A DNA stretch of 64,000 bases from Paraburkholderia caffeinilytica (GTDB lineage: Bacteria > Pseudomonadota > Gammaproteobacteria > Burkholderiales > Burkholderiaceae): NCBI RefSeq assembly GCF_003368325.1, contig NZ_CP031467.1:4092001-4156000 (forward strand), given 5' to 3'. The position numbers and the translations under genes were made by a program. The notes under the pieces are model-generated. The model did no database searches. It saw only the letters and a list, made by a program, of their open reading frames with translations, and was not told the origin of the DNA. Positions 52,710 through 61,295 of the stretch are shown here, piece after piece (the first letter of the stretch is position 1; each line of letters begins with the position of its first letter).

Positions 52710-53642
52710 ATGAAAAGAATTCAGTATCACCGCTACGGTGGCCCCGAAGAGATGCAGTTGGAAACCTATGAGCTGCCTGCTCCAGCCAGCGACGAGATCC
52801 TAGTGCGGGTCAAAGCCAGTTCCGTTAATCCAGCCGACTGGAAAATCCGGCAAGGAGCCATGAAATTCATGACCGGGCGGCGGCTCCCGCGCGCGATGGG
52901 CACTGACTTTTCGGGCGTCGTGGAAAGCGTCGGCGGTGGGGTGACGCGCTTTCGCGCAGGCGACGAAGTGTTCGGCACGGTTCCGGTGAAGCCGTCCGGA
53001 GCTTTCGCAGAAAAGCTCATTACGAAGGAAAAACTGGCCGTCAAAAAACCGACGTCTCTCACTCATGAGGAAGCGGCAACGTTGCCCGCGGTCGGCGTAA
53101 CCGCATGGCGAGCGCTTGTCCAAAAGGGGCGTCTGAAGGCTGGACAGGCTGTGTTTGTCAACGGGGCGTATGGCGGAGTCGGACAGGCTGCGGTGCGCAT
53201 CGCCAAAGCGTTCGGTGCATCAGTAACCGGACGCGTCGGACCGGGCGCGCTCGCCGATGCGAAAACACTCGGGATCGATTCGGTTCTGGACTACACCTTG
53301 GAAATCCCGGTTGACCTGACTCGGAAATTCGACATTGTGTTCGATTGCAACGGCAGTCTTTCTCCAGGCGAGGGGGATGCGCTGATCAAACGCCGCGGCG
53401 TCGTGGTCGATACCAACCCCTCGTTCTATAAGTTGATGCGCAGTCTGTTTTCGTTGCGACACAAGTTTGTCTTCGGCAGTCCGGACACGGAAATCCTGCA
53501 GAAGATCGCGGACCTCGCCGGTGGCGGAAAGCTAAAAATTTCGATCGGTCGCACTGAAAAGCTGGACGACGCTATCGCGCTCATTAGCGATCTGGAGTCT
53601 GGTCGGCGCACAAAAGGCAAGGCCATCATCGTCATGACCTAA
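52710..53642 (+). CDS. NAD(P)H-dependent quinone oxidoreductase-like MDR protein
   Basis: Zinc-free medium-chain dehydrogenase/reductase of 310 residues. GroES-like domain (IQYHRYGGPEEMQLE, SSVNPADWKIRQGAMKF, MGTDFSGVVESVGGGVTRF), then a Rossmann domain with VFVNGAYGGVGQAAVRIAKAFGASVTG. The start at ATG 52710 (GAGG five bases upstream) gives the family N-terminus. It follows azoR by 35 bases and is likely co-regulated by HxlR. It would reduce quinones or enones with NADPH. Confidence 0.88.
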   Translation: MKRIQYHRYGGPEEMQLETYELPAPASDEILVRVKASSVNPADWKIRQGAMKFMTGRRLPRAMGTDFSGVVESVGGGVTRFRAGDEVFGTVPVKPSGAFAEKLITKEKLAVKKPTSLTHEEAATLPAVGVTAWRALVQKGRLKAGQAVFVNGAYGGVGQAAVRIAKAFGASVTGRVGPGALADAKTLGIDSVLDYTLEIPVDLTRKFDIVFDCNGSLSPGEGDALIKRRGVVVDTNPSFYKLMRSLFSLRHKFVFGSPDTEILQKIADLAGGGKLKISIGRTEKLDDAIALISDLESGRRTKGKAIIVMT

Positions 53643-53912
53643 TGGCGCTGAACCTCAGCGTATTCGTGCACTGGAGACTCAGGCAGCCATCGCATGAATT
53701 TCGGCGGGTATGGAAAGAGTTGTCCTTTCAGCTACCTGGCTCATCACCGTGCTTCGTAGCTGAGCAGCTAATTTGCACGTAAACTGGTTCGAGCAAATCG
53801 TCACGTCATCTTGTCAGATGGATGGTACTTGTACTAACCATCCAAATTGACCGCCCGGCGAGCCCGACGTCGTAACAGTCGACGGCGAGTCTGTGTCCTC
53901 ACTCCTTTCCCG

Positions 53913-54563
53913 TTAATTATTAGAGAAGTTGGCGCGGATCACCGATCTATCCAGGGACAGGTTACGGGCGCGCCGCGGCGGAGTTCCGTTCGCGATGAGC
54001 TCGTGCGCAAGTTTGAATGCCGCTTCCCTAAGCCCATCTTCAACGACGACGTCGACAATCCCCAACTCCTGGGCCTTGCATGCGGAAATAGGCGTGCCAC
54101 CCGTTGTTCTATCCAGCGCATCGCGTATCCCCGCAATCCGCGGAAGATGTTGCGTACCGCCGGTTCCTTGCGAGATATCCAGCTTCACGTCCGGCAACCT
54201 GAACGTAGCTGACGCAACGGCGATCCGATAGTGAGCAGAAAGCGCGAGTTCCAACCTGCCACCGAGCACGGTTCCGTGCAGTACCGCTACAACCGGACGG
54301 GCCAGACCTTCGATGGTGTCGAAGATGTCGTTCGAATCCGAGTGAGATATTCCCTCCAGGTCTAACCCGGTGATCTCCGCGTCAGCCTCGCAAGGGTGAT
54401 TCGTTGCGCACAGGATTACCGCTTCAATAGTCGCGTCTGCTCGAGCGGCAAGGAGTCCTTCTATCAACTCCTGACAGACCGTTTGTGCGGAGGCGGCAGG
54501 CGGGTTGTCTATTTCAATCACGAGGACGGCCCCGTCCCTGGAGAGATGTACGAAATATGTCAT
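53913..54563 (-). pseudogene. Truncated enoyl-CoA hydratase domain (FadJ-like remnant)
   Basis: Open frame of 216 residues resembling only the N-terminal crotonase part of a FadB/FadJ-like fusion (VAVLHGTVLGGRLELALSAHYR, LPDVKL, QGTGGTQHLPRIAGIRDALD). It stops just after the linker (RRARNLSLDRSVIRANFSNN) where the dehydrogenase part should begin. Signs of decay: the catalytic Glu of the LPE motif is Asp, and the GGG loop reads GGR. It lies next to a beheaded MFS gene on the same strand. It may still be expressed, but I treat it as a remnant. Confidence 0.55.
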
Positions 54564-54727
54564 TGTTTGCTCTGTATAGAGAAATACCAGGCGCAGCGTT
54601 CATGCATTGCGATAGGGTTGCGCGTTGTAGACCGGGTGCGACCCGCGCCTGGATGCGGGGATCTTCTCGCTCGCGCGGCGAGACTCGTCCGCTCTGGTCG
54701 GTGGATCACGTTGAGGCTCGTCTGTAA

Positions 54728-55246
54728 TCAGACGGCTGGAGCCGGCACCGGCTGCGTTCTGCGCAGCATGAATAACACCAGCACGGCTGCTGCAGCGACA
54801 AATTCGGGTACCGCAGCGATCAGAAGTATCGGCGTGAGATCCCATTGCGCGGCGATCAGTACACCACCGATGACCGGGCCGATCATCCCGCCGACCTTGC
54901 CGGCTCCGATCGAACAGGCGACGCCGGTCGCCCGCATCTCCGGGGGGTACATGATCGAACACAGTGCGTTCAGTGCGCCCCATCCGCTGTTGTAGAGAAA
55001 TCCGAGTGCCGCAAAGGCCAGCGGCGTCCAGACAGAATCCAGATCCATCGTTGCAATCACCGTGATCGCGGCAGCAGCTCCCGCCAGATAGACCGGCAGA
55101 ACCCAGGTGGCGCCGAAGCGGTCCATGACGAAACCGCTGCTCGCCGTGCCGACTATGCCGGCGACCGCGCTCATGGCCATCAGGCCGGCGATCTGCGGCA
55201 TCGGCATCTGCCGCGCGACATGCAGCAGTGTCGTTGATTTGAGATT
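54728..55246 (-). pseudogene. MFS transporter remnant (C-terminal half)
   Basis: The frame encodes the last five or six membrane segments of a major facilitator (about 160-170 residues): MSAVAGIVGTASSGFVMDRFG (helix-loop with DRFG), GFLYNSGWGALNALCSIMYPPEMRATGVACSIGAGKVGG and a C-terminal helix pair. The MRATGVA...GRxGG-type loop recalls aromatic-acid:proton symporters. Homology can be read back to about 55243, then a stop; the N-terminal half is absent and the exported BON gene begins at 55261. So a breakpoint lies at about 55230-55250. Confidence 0.72.
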
Positions 55247-55260
55247 TCAGGAGAAACACT

Positions 55261-55623
55261 ATGAAAAGAATTCACGGTTTCGGAATTGCAATTTTCATGA
55301 CAATCGTGACGGCGCCTTGCGCAGTCTTTGCACAGGGCAGCGCGGGCATGGTGGCGCAAGCGTCGTCTTCGCTGGTTCTCGCTCCGACCGCAAAGGAAAT
55401 AAGAAAGGCGAACCATCAATTGGAGAACAAGATTCGTTCTGCACTTGATAAGGCAAAGATTAGTCCTGTCAACCTGGCTGTTATAGCGAAGAACGGGGCA
55501 GTGACCTTGCTGGGCGAGGTGGCGTCGGCTACAGAAGTGACTCGCGCCGGTGACGTGGCAAGGAGCGTTGCGGGAGTCTCGTCAGTCAACAACAAGCTCA
55601 GCGTGTCGAATGAATACAGGTAG
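55261..55623 (+). CDS. Exported BON-domain protein
   Basis: Periplasmic protein of 120 residues. A signal peptide (HGFGIAIFMTIVTAPCAVFA) is followed by one BON domain (IRSALDKAKISPVNLAVIAKNGAVTLLGEV, then GVSSVNNKLSV). BON domains bind membranes or ligands and help keep the envelope intact. TCAGGAG lies 7 bases before the ATG. The gene sits immediately beyond the MFS breakpoint. Function beyond the domain is unknown. Confidence 0.85.
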   Translation: MKRIHGFGIAIFMTIVTAPCAVFAQGSAGMVAQASSSLVLAPTAKEIRKANHQLENKIRSALDKAKISPVNLAVIAKNGAVTLLGEVASATEVTRAGDVARSVAGVSSVNNKLSVSNEYR

Positions 55624-55700
55624 AAGACCGGCGCGGAAGCTGCGGTTTCCCGCCACGCGTATGTTTGACCACGTGCAAAGGTGGGGGGCGGGAGGAGGTT

Positions 55701-56348
55701 ATGTTTAAACGGGTTCTCGCGGCTACACTGATGGCCGTTCTGTGGGGCACTGTCAGCGCGGACTTCGTCACCGCGACAGACCAACTGGTCTCGCGGATTC
55801 CGCTCGTCGGCGATGACACTAGCGACTTCATGGTGCAGAAGTCCTTTTCTGATGTGAGGGCGAAGGGGAGCCAGCCACTCAATCTTCACCGGACCATGGC
55901 CAATGCACCGAAAATGATGCTGGCTGCCGGTGTGATGGCACATGCGATTCGCTTCGATGCGAGCGTGCCGCGGGTCTATCGCGAGCTGGCGATTATTCGC
56001 AGCGTCCAGCTGAATGGCGGGCACTACGAGGAGATGCAGCACCGGCCAATGGCGATGAGTTGTGGGCTGCGCCGTGATCAGGTCGACGCGATCGCTGACT
56101 GGCGCAACAGCAACCTGTTCAACGCCCGGCAGCGTGCCGTTCTTGATTGGTCGGAGGGCTTGTTCCGCCGGAATGGCCCATCCGATACGCAATTTGCCGC
56201 ACTGAAGAAGCAGTTTTCCGATCAGGAAATCGTCGAATTGACGATGACGGCGACCACATACGCCGGGACCGCGATGTTCACGCGGGCGATGCATACGCCG
56301 CTCGAGCCGAATGCAGGCAACCCGAAAGATGCTTACGGTAACTGCTGA
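55701..56348 (+). CDS. Exported carboxymuconolactone decarboxylase/AhpD-like protein
   Basis: Protein of 215 residues with a signal-like hydrophobic N-terminus (RVLAATLMAVLWGTVSA) and a CMD/AhpD fold: VYRELAIIRSVQLNGGHYEEMQHRPMAMSCGLRRDQVDAI, FNARQRAVLDWSEGL, FSDQEIVELTMTATTYAG. The CxxC redox pair of AhpD is absent (reads NGGH), so it is not a peroxidase partner; a hydrolase- or decarboxylase-like role remains possible. A periplasmic location is unusual for the family. Strong GGAGGAGG before the ATG at 55701; it follows the BON gene by 77 bases. Confidence 0.78.
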   Translation: MFKRVLAATLMAVLWGTVSADFVTATDQLVSRIPLVGDDTSDFMVQKSFSDVRAKGSQPLNLHRTMANAPKMMLAAGVMAHAIRFDASVPRVYRELAIIRSVQLNGGHYEEMQHRPMAMSCGLRRDQVDAIADWRNSNLFNARQRAVLDWSEGLFRRNGPSDTQFAALKKQFSDQEIVELTMTATTYAGTAMFTRAMHTPLEPNAGNPKDAYGNC

Positions 56349-56595
56349 GTATTCATCCTGCTCTGGTGGAGGAAGCTATGGCCGGGTCACCTGCTCGATC
56401 CACCCAGGCTAAGCGTGCCTGCCGCGCCGGAACTCAATCTGTGAGAAACACTTGACGCGAGGCCACCTTCGCGCGGTCGCCAGCCCTCCTGTGTCGGTTG
56501 GGGACTCTCGCCGTGCGTCTCTGCGTGGCTATGTTCTTTGCAACGCGGAAGCATTCTGTGGCGGGGCTGGTGGTCGGTGCGACAAAAGACTGAAC

Positions 56596-57618
56596 TCACC
56601 TCGATTCTGTTCGCCGCGGACCTGTCGAAGCGCGCACGACAAGTTCAGGCGGCGGAGCAATCACCATCGAGGGCTGTTGCGCAGGCGCCTGGATGAGGCG
56701 GATGAGTCTGTCGACCGACAACTCCGCAACGGCCGCCGTCTGGATCGCAACCGTCGTCAACGCCGGATGCACCTGGTGCGCCAGTTGAATGTCCGTAATG
56801 CCGATGACCGACACGTCGTTCGGCACGGCGCGGCCAAGCGTGATCAGGGCCTGTGCCGCGCCGATCGCGAGCAGGTCGTTGGTCGCGAAAATCGCCGTGA
56901 GGTGAGAGCGGTTCGCCATCAGCTGCATGCAGGCGGCGTAGCCGGCGTCGATAGAATCGCGGATTTGCAGCACCGCGGCCGCGTCTGCTTCGATTCCGGC
57001 CTCGCGCATCACCGTGCGAAATCCGTTTGAGCGTGCATCCTGCAAGCCGCCGCAGCCGTCGCCGATCAGGAGACCGATCTCGCGGTGACCCAGTTCGAGC
57101 AGGTGGCGCGCGGCAAGCGCACCCGCATGGGCAAAATCCACGGCGATGCAGGGCAGTGCGGGCGGCGATTCGGGGTGTTCCCACATCGCCAGTAAGATCG
57201 GCGCGCTGTGCGTGGCCGATGCGCACAATTCGTTGAACTTGATGTCCGTGTTCATCACGAGGACACCGTCCGCGAGTGTGCCGGCGATCTGGTTCAGATA
57301 CGCACGGCCGACCTCCGCATCATCGTCAGTATTGCAAACCATCAGGAAGTACCCGGCTTTGCGTGCCGCTCGCTCGGCGGCCAACACGAACTCGGGGTAG
57401 AACGGGTTCGAGATGTTCGACAGCATCAAGGCCAGGGTCGACGAGTGGCCCTCCGCCAGCGCGCGGGCGTTCAGATTGGGCCGGTAGCCGAGATCGGCGA
57501 TCGCCTTCAGCACGCGTTCGGCAGTCTCCGGGCGGACCTTCTCGCGGTTACGCAGGACATTGGAAACGGTGGCGGCGGTGACGTGTGCGCGCTTTGCGAC
57601 TTCGGAAAGGGTGACCAT
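56596..57618 (-). CDS. LacI-family repressor of the galactoside operon
   Basis: LacI/GalR regulator of 340 residues. N-terminal HTH and hinge: VTLSEVAKRAHVTAATVSNVLRNREKVRPETAERVLKAI seen as the classical family start, followed by a ribose-binding-protein-like effector domain (STLALMLSNISNPFYPEFV). It is divergent from the ABC sugar transporter and beta-galactosidase genes, with two matching operators between, so it most likely represses them until a galactoside or galactose-related sugar binds. Confidence 0.92.
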   Translation of the reverse strand: MVTLSEVAKRAHVTAATVSNVLRNREKVRPETAERVLKAIADLGYRPNLNARALAEGHSSTLALMLSNISNPFYPEFVLAAERAARKAGYFLMVCNTDDDAEVGRAYLNQIAGTLADGVLVMNTDIKFNELCASATHSAPILLAMWEHPESPPALPCIAVDFAHAGALAARHLLELGHREIGLLIGDGCGGLQDARSNGFRTVMREAGIEADAAAVLQIRDSIDAGYAACMQLMANRSHLTAIFATNDLLAIGAAQALITLGRAVPNDVSVIGITDIQLAHQVHPALTTVAIQTAAVAELSVDRLIRLIQAPAQQPSMVIAPPPELVVRASTGPRRTESR

Positions 57619-57738
57619 GTTCTGTTTATCCCATATTCAGGGAGCGTGATTCAAATGTTGCAAGCAACCGCCGACGTTGATAACTTGCTGGAAAACACCA
57701 AAGGAGACACCCACCATGGCTTTTCCCCTCGAACTCGA

Positions 57739-57754
57739 ATTTAAGCGATTAAAT
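57739..57754. promoter_or_regulatory. LacI-type operator 1
   Basis: ATTTAAGCGATTAAAT, a near-palindrome with central CG as in many LacI-family sites, 71 bases before the start of the ABC ATPase gene. Confidence 0.7.
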
Positions 57755-57793
57755 GCCTGCTGCACAAGAGCTGGCCGTTTATTTTTCACAAAA

Positions 57794-57809
57794 ATTTAAG
57801 CGGTTAAAT
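57794..57809. promoter_or_regulatory. LacI-type operator 2
   Basis: ATTTAAGCGGTTAAAT, differing from operator 1 at a single base and placed 55 bases after it (about five helical turns), just before the ribosome site of the ABC ATPase gene. The spacing would suit looping by a LacI tetramer or cooperative binding. Confidence 0.7.
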
Positions 57810-57824
57810 CCAGGAGGCAGCAGT

Positions 57825-58964
57825 ATGGCTACGATTCGTCTTACGAACGTGCAGAAGTCGTACGGAGACCATCCGCCGGTGATCCGGCGCGTGAATCTCG
57901 AGATCGCGCAGCACGAGTTCTGTGTGTTTCTCGGACCCTCGGGTTGCGGCAAGTCGACCCTGCTGAGAATGATCGCCGGCCTCGAAGACCTGAGCGAAGG
58001 CGAGCTGCATATAGGCGGCCGCCTCATGAACGATGTGCCCGCCGCAGGGCGCGGCGTGGCAATGGTGTTCCAGAGTTACGCGCTGTTTCCGCACATGACC
58101 GTGTTCGACAACATGGCGTTCGGCCTGAAACTCGCGAAGCAACCGAAAGACGTCATCGACCGGAAGGTGCGCGAAGCCGCACGCATTCTGCAACTGGACG
58201 CCTTCCTTGATCGCCATCCGAAAGCGCTTTCGGGCGGGCAACGCCAGCGTGTGGCGATCGGCCGGGCGATCGTGCGCGAACCTGGCGTGTTCCTGTTCGA
58301 TGAACCACTGTCGAATCTCGATGCCGCGCTGCGCGGTCAGACGCGTGTCGAAATCGCCCGCCTGCATCAACGCTTCGCGAACGCCAGCGTGGTCTATGTG
58401 ACGCACGATCAGGTCGAAGCGATGACGCTTGCCGACAGGATCGTGTTGCTGCACGCGGGAGCGGACGCGGAGCGCTTCGGCAGCATCGCGCAGACCGGTG
58501 CGCCGCTCGAGTTGTATCACCATCCGAAGTCGCGCTTTGTGGCGGGCTTCATTGGTTCGCCGCGAATGAATTTCATCGATGCCGTGGTCGATTCGATCGA
58601 AGTGGGCAAGGTGGCCGTCACGCTGACGAAAAGCGGCGAACGGCTGGTCGCTCACGTGGACGGCCACCGTCTTCAGCGCGGCCAGCCCGTCACGCTCGGC
58701 GTGCGCCCGGAACATCTGCGTCTCTCCGGCGACGAGCAGTTCATTCAGTGCGTCACGGTGCTATCCGAACGGCTCGGCGAACACAGCTATATCCATGCGG
58801 ATCATGCGGCCGGCACGCTCATCGCCAAGGCCGCGGGCGATACGCCGATCGGATCGGGCGAGCGCATCTGCATTCATGTTCCGCCTTCGGCGTGTCATCT
58901 GTTCGATGCCGACGGTATCGCGCTGCGGCGCAACATGCCCGAGCCTGAGCGAATCGCCGCTTGA
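57825..58964 (+). CDS. Sugar ABC transporter ATP-binding protein (MalK/UgpC-like)
   Basis: ATPase subunit of a CUT1 carbohydrate importer, 379 residues. Walker A GPSGCGKST, signature LSGGQRQRVAIGRA, Walker B VFLFDEPLSNLDA and the switch histidine (VTHDQVEAM); a C-terminal TOBE/OB regulatory domain follows. Start at ATG 57825 behind CAGGAGG; an upstream frame through the operators is ignored. It is first in the operon, ahead of the binding protein, a less common order. Confidence 0.94.
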   Translation: MATIRLTNVQKSYGDHPPVIRRVNLEIAQHEFCVFLGPSGCGKSTLLRMIAGLEDLSEGELHIGGRLMNDVPAAGRGVAMVFQSYALFPHMTVFDNMAFGLKLAKQPKDVIDRKVREAARILQLDAFLDRHPKALSGGQRQRVAIGRAIVREPGVFLFDEPLSNLDAALRGQTRVEIARLHQRFANASVVYVTHDQVEAMTLADRIVLLHAGADAERFGSIAQTGAPLELYHHPKSRFVAGFIGSPRMNFIDAVVDSIEVGKVAVTLTKSGERLVAHVDGHRLQRGQPVTLGVRPEHLRLSGDEQFIQCVTVLSERLGEHSYIHADHAAGTLIAKAAGDTPIGSGERICIHVPPSACHLFDADGIALRRNMPEPERIAA

Positions 58965-59049
58965 GAAAATTCAAACTCCGCCATAGAGCGGTTTTCATCG
59001 CCTGACAGCAACCCGCTGTCAGCCAACAAGGTAGTCAAGGAGACAAAAG

Positions 59050-60303
59050 ATGATTGCTTATCGCCTTCGCCGTCTGGCCCACATGTCAACCGTCGCTGTT
59101 CTGGTTGCCGCCGCACTTTCATGCGCCGCGGCCGATGCCGCCACGCTCACGGTCAATGTATCGTCACGCGGAAATCAGCGTGCGACCTGGCAGGATGCTT
59201 TCGACAAGTTCAAGAAAGCCAACCCTGACGTCGACCTCAAGGTGACCTACATCGCCGATGATGCTTATAAGGTGCAGATCGGCGGCTGGCTTGCCACCGA
59301 TCCGCCCGATGTCGTTTCCTGGAACGCCGGCGAGCGCATGGCGTATTACGCGCAACGCGGCCTGCTCGAAGACCTGTCGTCCGACTGGAGCAAGAACGGC
59401 TGGTCGCAGCAGTATGCATCGGTGAAGGACGCCTCGACGTATAAGGGCAAGCAGTACGCCGCGCCGCTCGGTTACGACGCGTACGGCTTCTTCTATCGCA
59501 AGGACCTGTTCGAGAAGGCCGGCATCAAGGGCGAACCGAAAACGTGGGATGAATTCCTCGACGCCTGCAAAAAACTCAAGGCAAGCGGCGTTGCACCGAT
59601 TGCCGTTGCCGCACGCGACAGCTGGACGCTTGCCGCGTGGTTCGACTATCTTGACCTGCGCATCAACGGCTACGCGTTTCACCAGCAGTTGATGTCTGGC
59701 GAAGTTCCGTACACGGACGCACGAGTGAAAAAAGTCTACGCCGCGTGGAAAACGCTGATTGACAATCATTATTTCATCGATAACGCACTGTCCTACGATC
59801 TTGATGCGATTACACCGATTCTCGTGAATGGCAAGGCGTCGATGATGCTGATGGGCACTTTCTTTTCGGCGATCATCCCGGCCTCCATCAGACCTGAGAC
59901 GGGCTACTTCCGCTTCCCGGTGATCGATGCCAATGTGCCGATGGCGGAAGACGGTCCGGTGAATGTGCTGTTGATTCCGGCAAAAGCGAAGAACAAAGGC
60001 GACGCGCGCAGGCTGCTGGCGTTTATGGAGCAGCCGCAAATCAACGCGGATCTTGCGAAGGGCTGGGGCCAGTTGTCCTCCAACAGCCAGTCGGCCGAAC
60101 CTGATGATTCGATTGCGAAGATCGGATTCCAGACGCTTGCGAACACCAAAGGCGGTATCGCGCAGTTCTACGATCGCGACATGACGAAGGAAATGGCCGA
60201 CGAAGGGATGAAGGCGATGCAGCAATTTTATAACGATCCATCGCAGGTCGATGCGGTGCTCGCGCGCCTCGAAGCGACACGCCAACGCATCTATAAGAAG
60301 TAA
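59050..60303 (+). CDS. Sugar ABC transporter substrate-binding protein
   Basis: Periplasmic binding protein (family 1) of 417 residues with a signal peptide (MSTVAVLVAAALSCAAADA). Typical core segments: ATWQDAFDKFKKANPDVDLKVTY, DPPDVVSWNAGERMAYYAQRGLLEDLS, YDAYGFFYRKDLFEKAGI and PKTWDEFLDACKKLKASG. It delivers the sugar to the permease pair encoded after it. Ligand presumably a beta-galactoside or galactose-containing oligosaccharide, from the GH42 gene in the same operon. Confidence 0.93.
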   Translation: MIAYRLRRLAHMSTVAVLVAAALSCAAADAATLTVNVSSRGNQRATWQDAFDKFKKANPDVDLKVTYIADDAYKVQIGGWLATDPPDVVSWNAGERMAYYAQRGLLEDLSSDWSKNGWSQQYASVKDASTYKGKQYAAPLGYDAYGFFYRKDLFEKAGIKGEPKTWDEFLDACKKLKASGVAPIAVAARDSWTLAAWFDYLDLRINGYAFHQQLMSGEVPYTDARVKKVYAAWKTLIDNHYFIDNALSYDLDAITPILVNGKASMMLMGTFFSAIIPASIRPETGYFRFPVIDANVPMAEDGPVNVLLIPAKAKNKGDARRLLAFMEQPQINADLAKGWGQLSSNSQSAEPDDSIAKIGFQTLANTKGGIAQFYDRDMTKEMADEGMKAMQQFYNDPSQVDAVLARLEATRQRIYKK

Positions 60304-60370
60304 GCCGCGAGCGTCGGCGATGTTTATTTCGACGACCGACGCTTGCCTTCGATCCCAGAAGAGGCCCACC

Positions 60371-61276
60371 ATGTCTTATCCCGCAGCGCGCCGCCTCCCG
60401 GCGGCCAAGCACCGGCACGTCTCTACGACGCGCCGTCATCAGCACCGCGCGGCGCTTTTCTTCCTGTTGCCGGGTTGCGTGTTGTTTTGTCTGTGCGTGG
60501 TCTATCCGATCATCAGCAGCATTTCGCTCAGCTTTTACAACTGGGATGGAATGACGCCGAAGACCTTTGCCGGTCTCGACAACTACGTCGAGCTGTTCCA
60601 CTCGGACACCTTCTATACGGCGCTCAGGAACAACCTGATCTGGCTCGCGCTGTTCCTGCTGGCGCCGCCGCTCGGACTGCTGTTCGCGTTGTATCTGAAC
60701 CAGCATATTCGTGGCATGCGCGTCGTGAAGTCGCTGTTTTTCGCGCCGTTCGTGCTGTCGGGCGTGGTGGTCGGCCTCGTGTTCAGCTGGTTTTACGATC
60801 CTGGCTTCGGCCTGTTGCGACTGATTGTCGGCCACGGCATTCCCGTGCTCGGCGATCCGCACACGGTCACCTTCGGCATTATTTTCGCCGCGCTGTGGCC
60901 ACAGACACCGTTCTGCATGGTGCTGTATCTCACCGGCCTGACGGGCATCAATCCGGAAGTGGTCGAGGCGGCGCGCATGGAAGGCGCAAAGGGCGTGCGT
61001 CTGCTGTGGCACGTGATTCTTCCGCAGCTTAGACCGGCCACTGTAATGGCCGTGGTGCTCACGGTGATCGGCGCGCTGCGCAGCTTCGATCTGATCGCGG
61101 TGATGAGCGGCGGCGGTCCATTCGACAGTTCCACCGTGCTGGCCTATTACATGTACGACCAGGCGATCAAGTACTACCGCGAAGGCTATTCCGCGGCGAT
61201 CGCCGTCGTGCTGTTTGCCATCATGCTCGTCTACATCGTGTTCCATCTGCGCCGCATGCTGCGCGAAGAACGCTGA
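60371..61276 (+). CDS. Sugar ABC transporter permease (MalF-like)
   Basis: Inner-membrane permease of 301 residues, six predicted membrane helices beginning with AALFFLLPGCVLFCLCVVYPIISS. It has the EAA loop that docks the ATPase (NPEVVEAARMEGAKGVRLLWHVILPQL). Start at ATG 60371 gives the normal family N-terminus; the frame before it overlaps the binding-protein gene. Pairs with the permease at 61296. Confidence 0.93.
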   Translation: MSYPAARRLPAAKHRHVSTTRRHQHRAALFFLLPGCVLFCLCVVYPIISSISLSFYNWDGMTPKTFAGLDNYVELFHSDTFYTALRNNLIWLALFLLAPPLGLLFALYLNQHIRGMRVVKSLFFAPFVLSGVVVGLVFSWFYDPGFGLLRLIVGHGIPVLGDPHTVTFGIIFAALWPQTPFCMVLYLTGLTGINPEVVEAARMEGAKGVRLLWHVILPQLRPATVMAVVLTVIGALRSFDLIAVMSGGGPFDSSTVLAYYMYDQAIKYYREGYSAAIAVVLFAIMLVYIVFHLRRMLREER

Positions 61277-61295
61277 TTTCCAGGAGTCACGTGTC

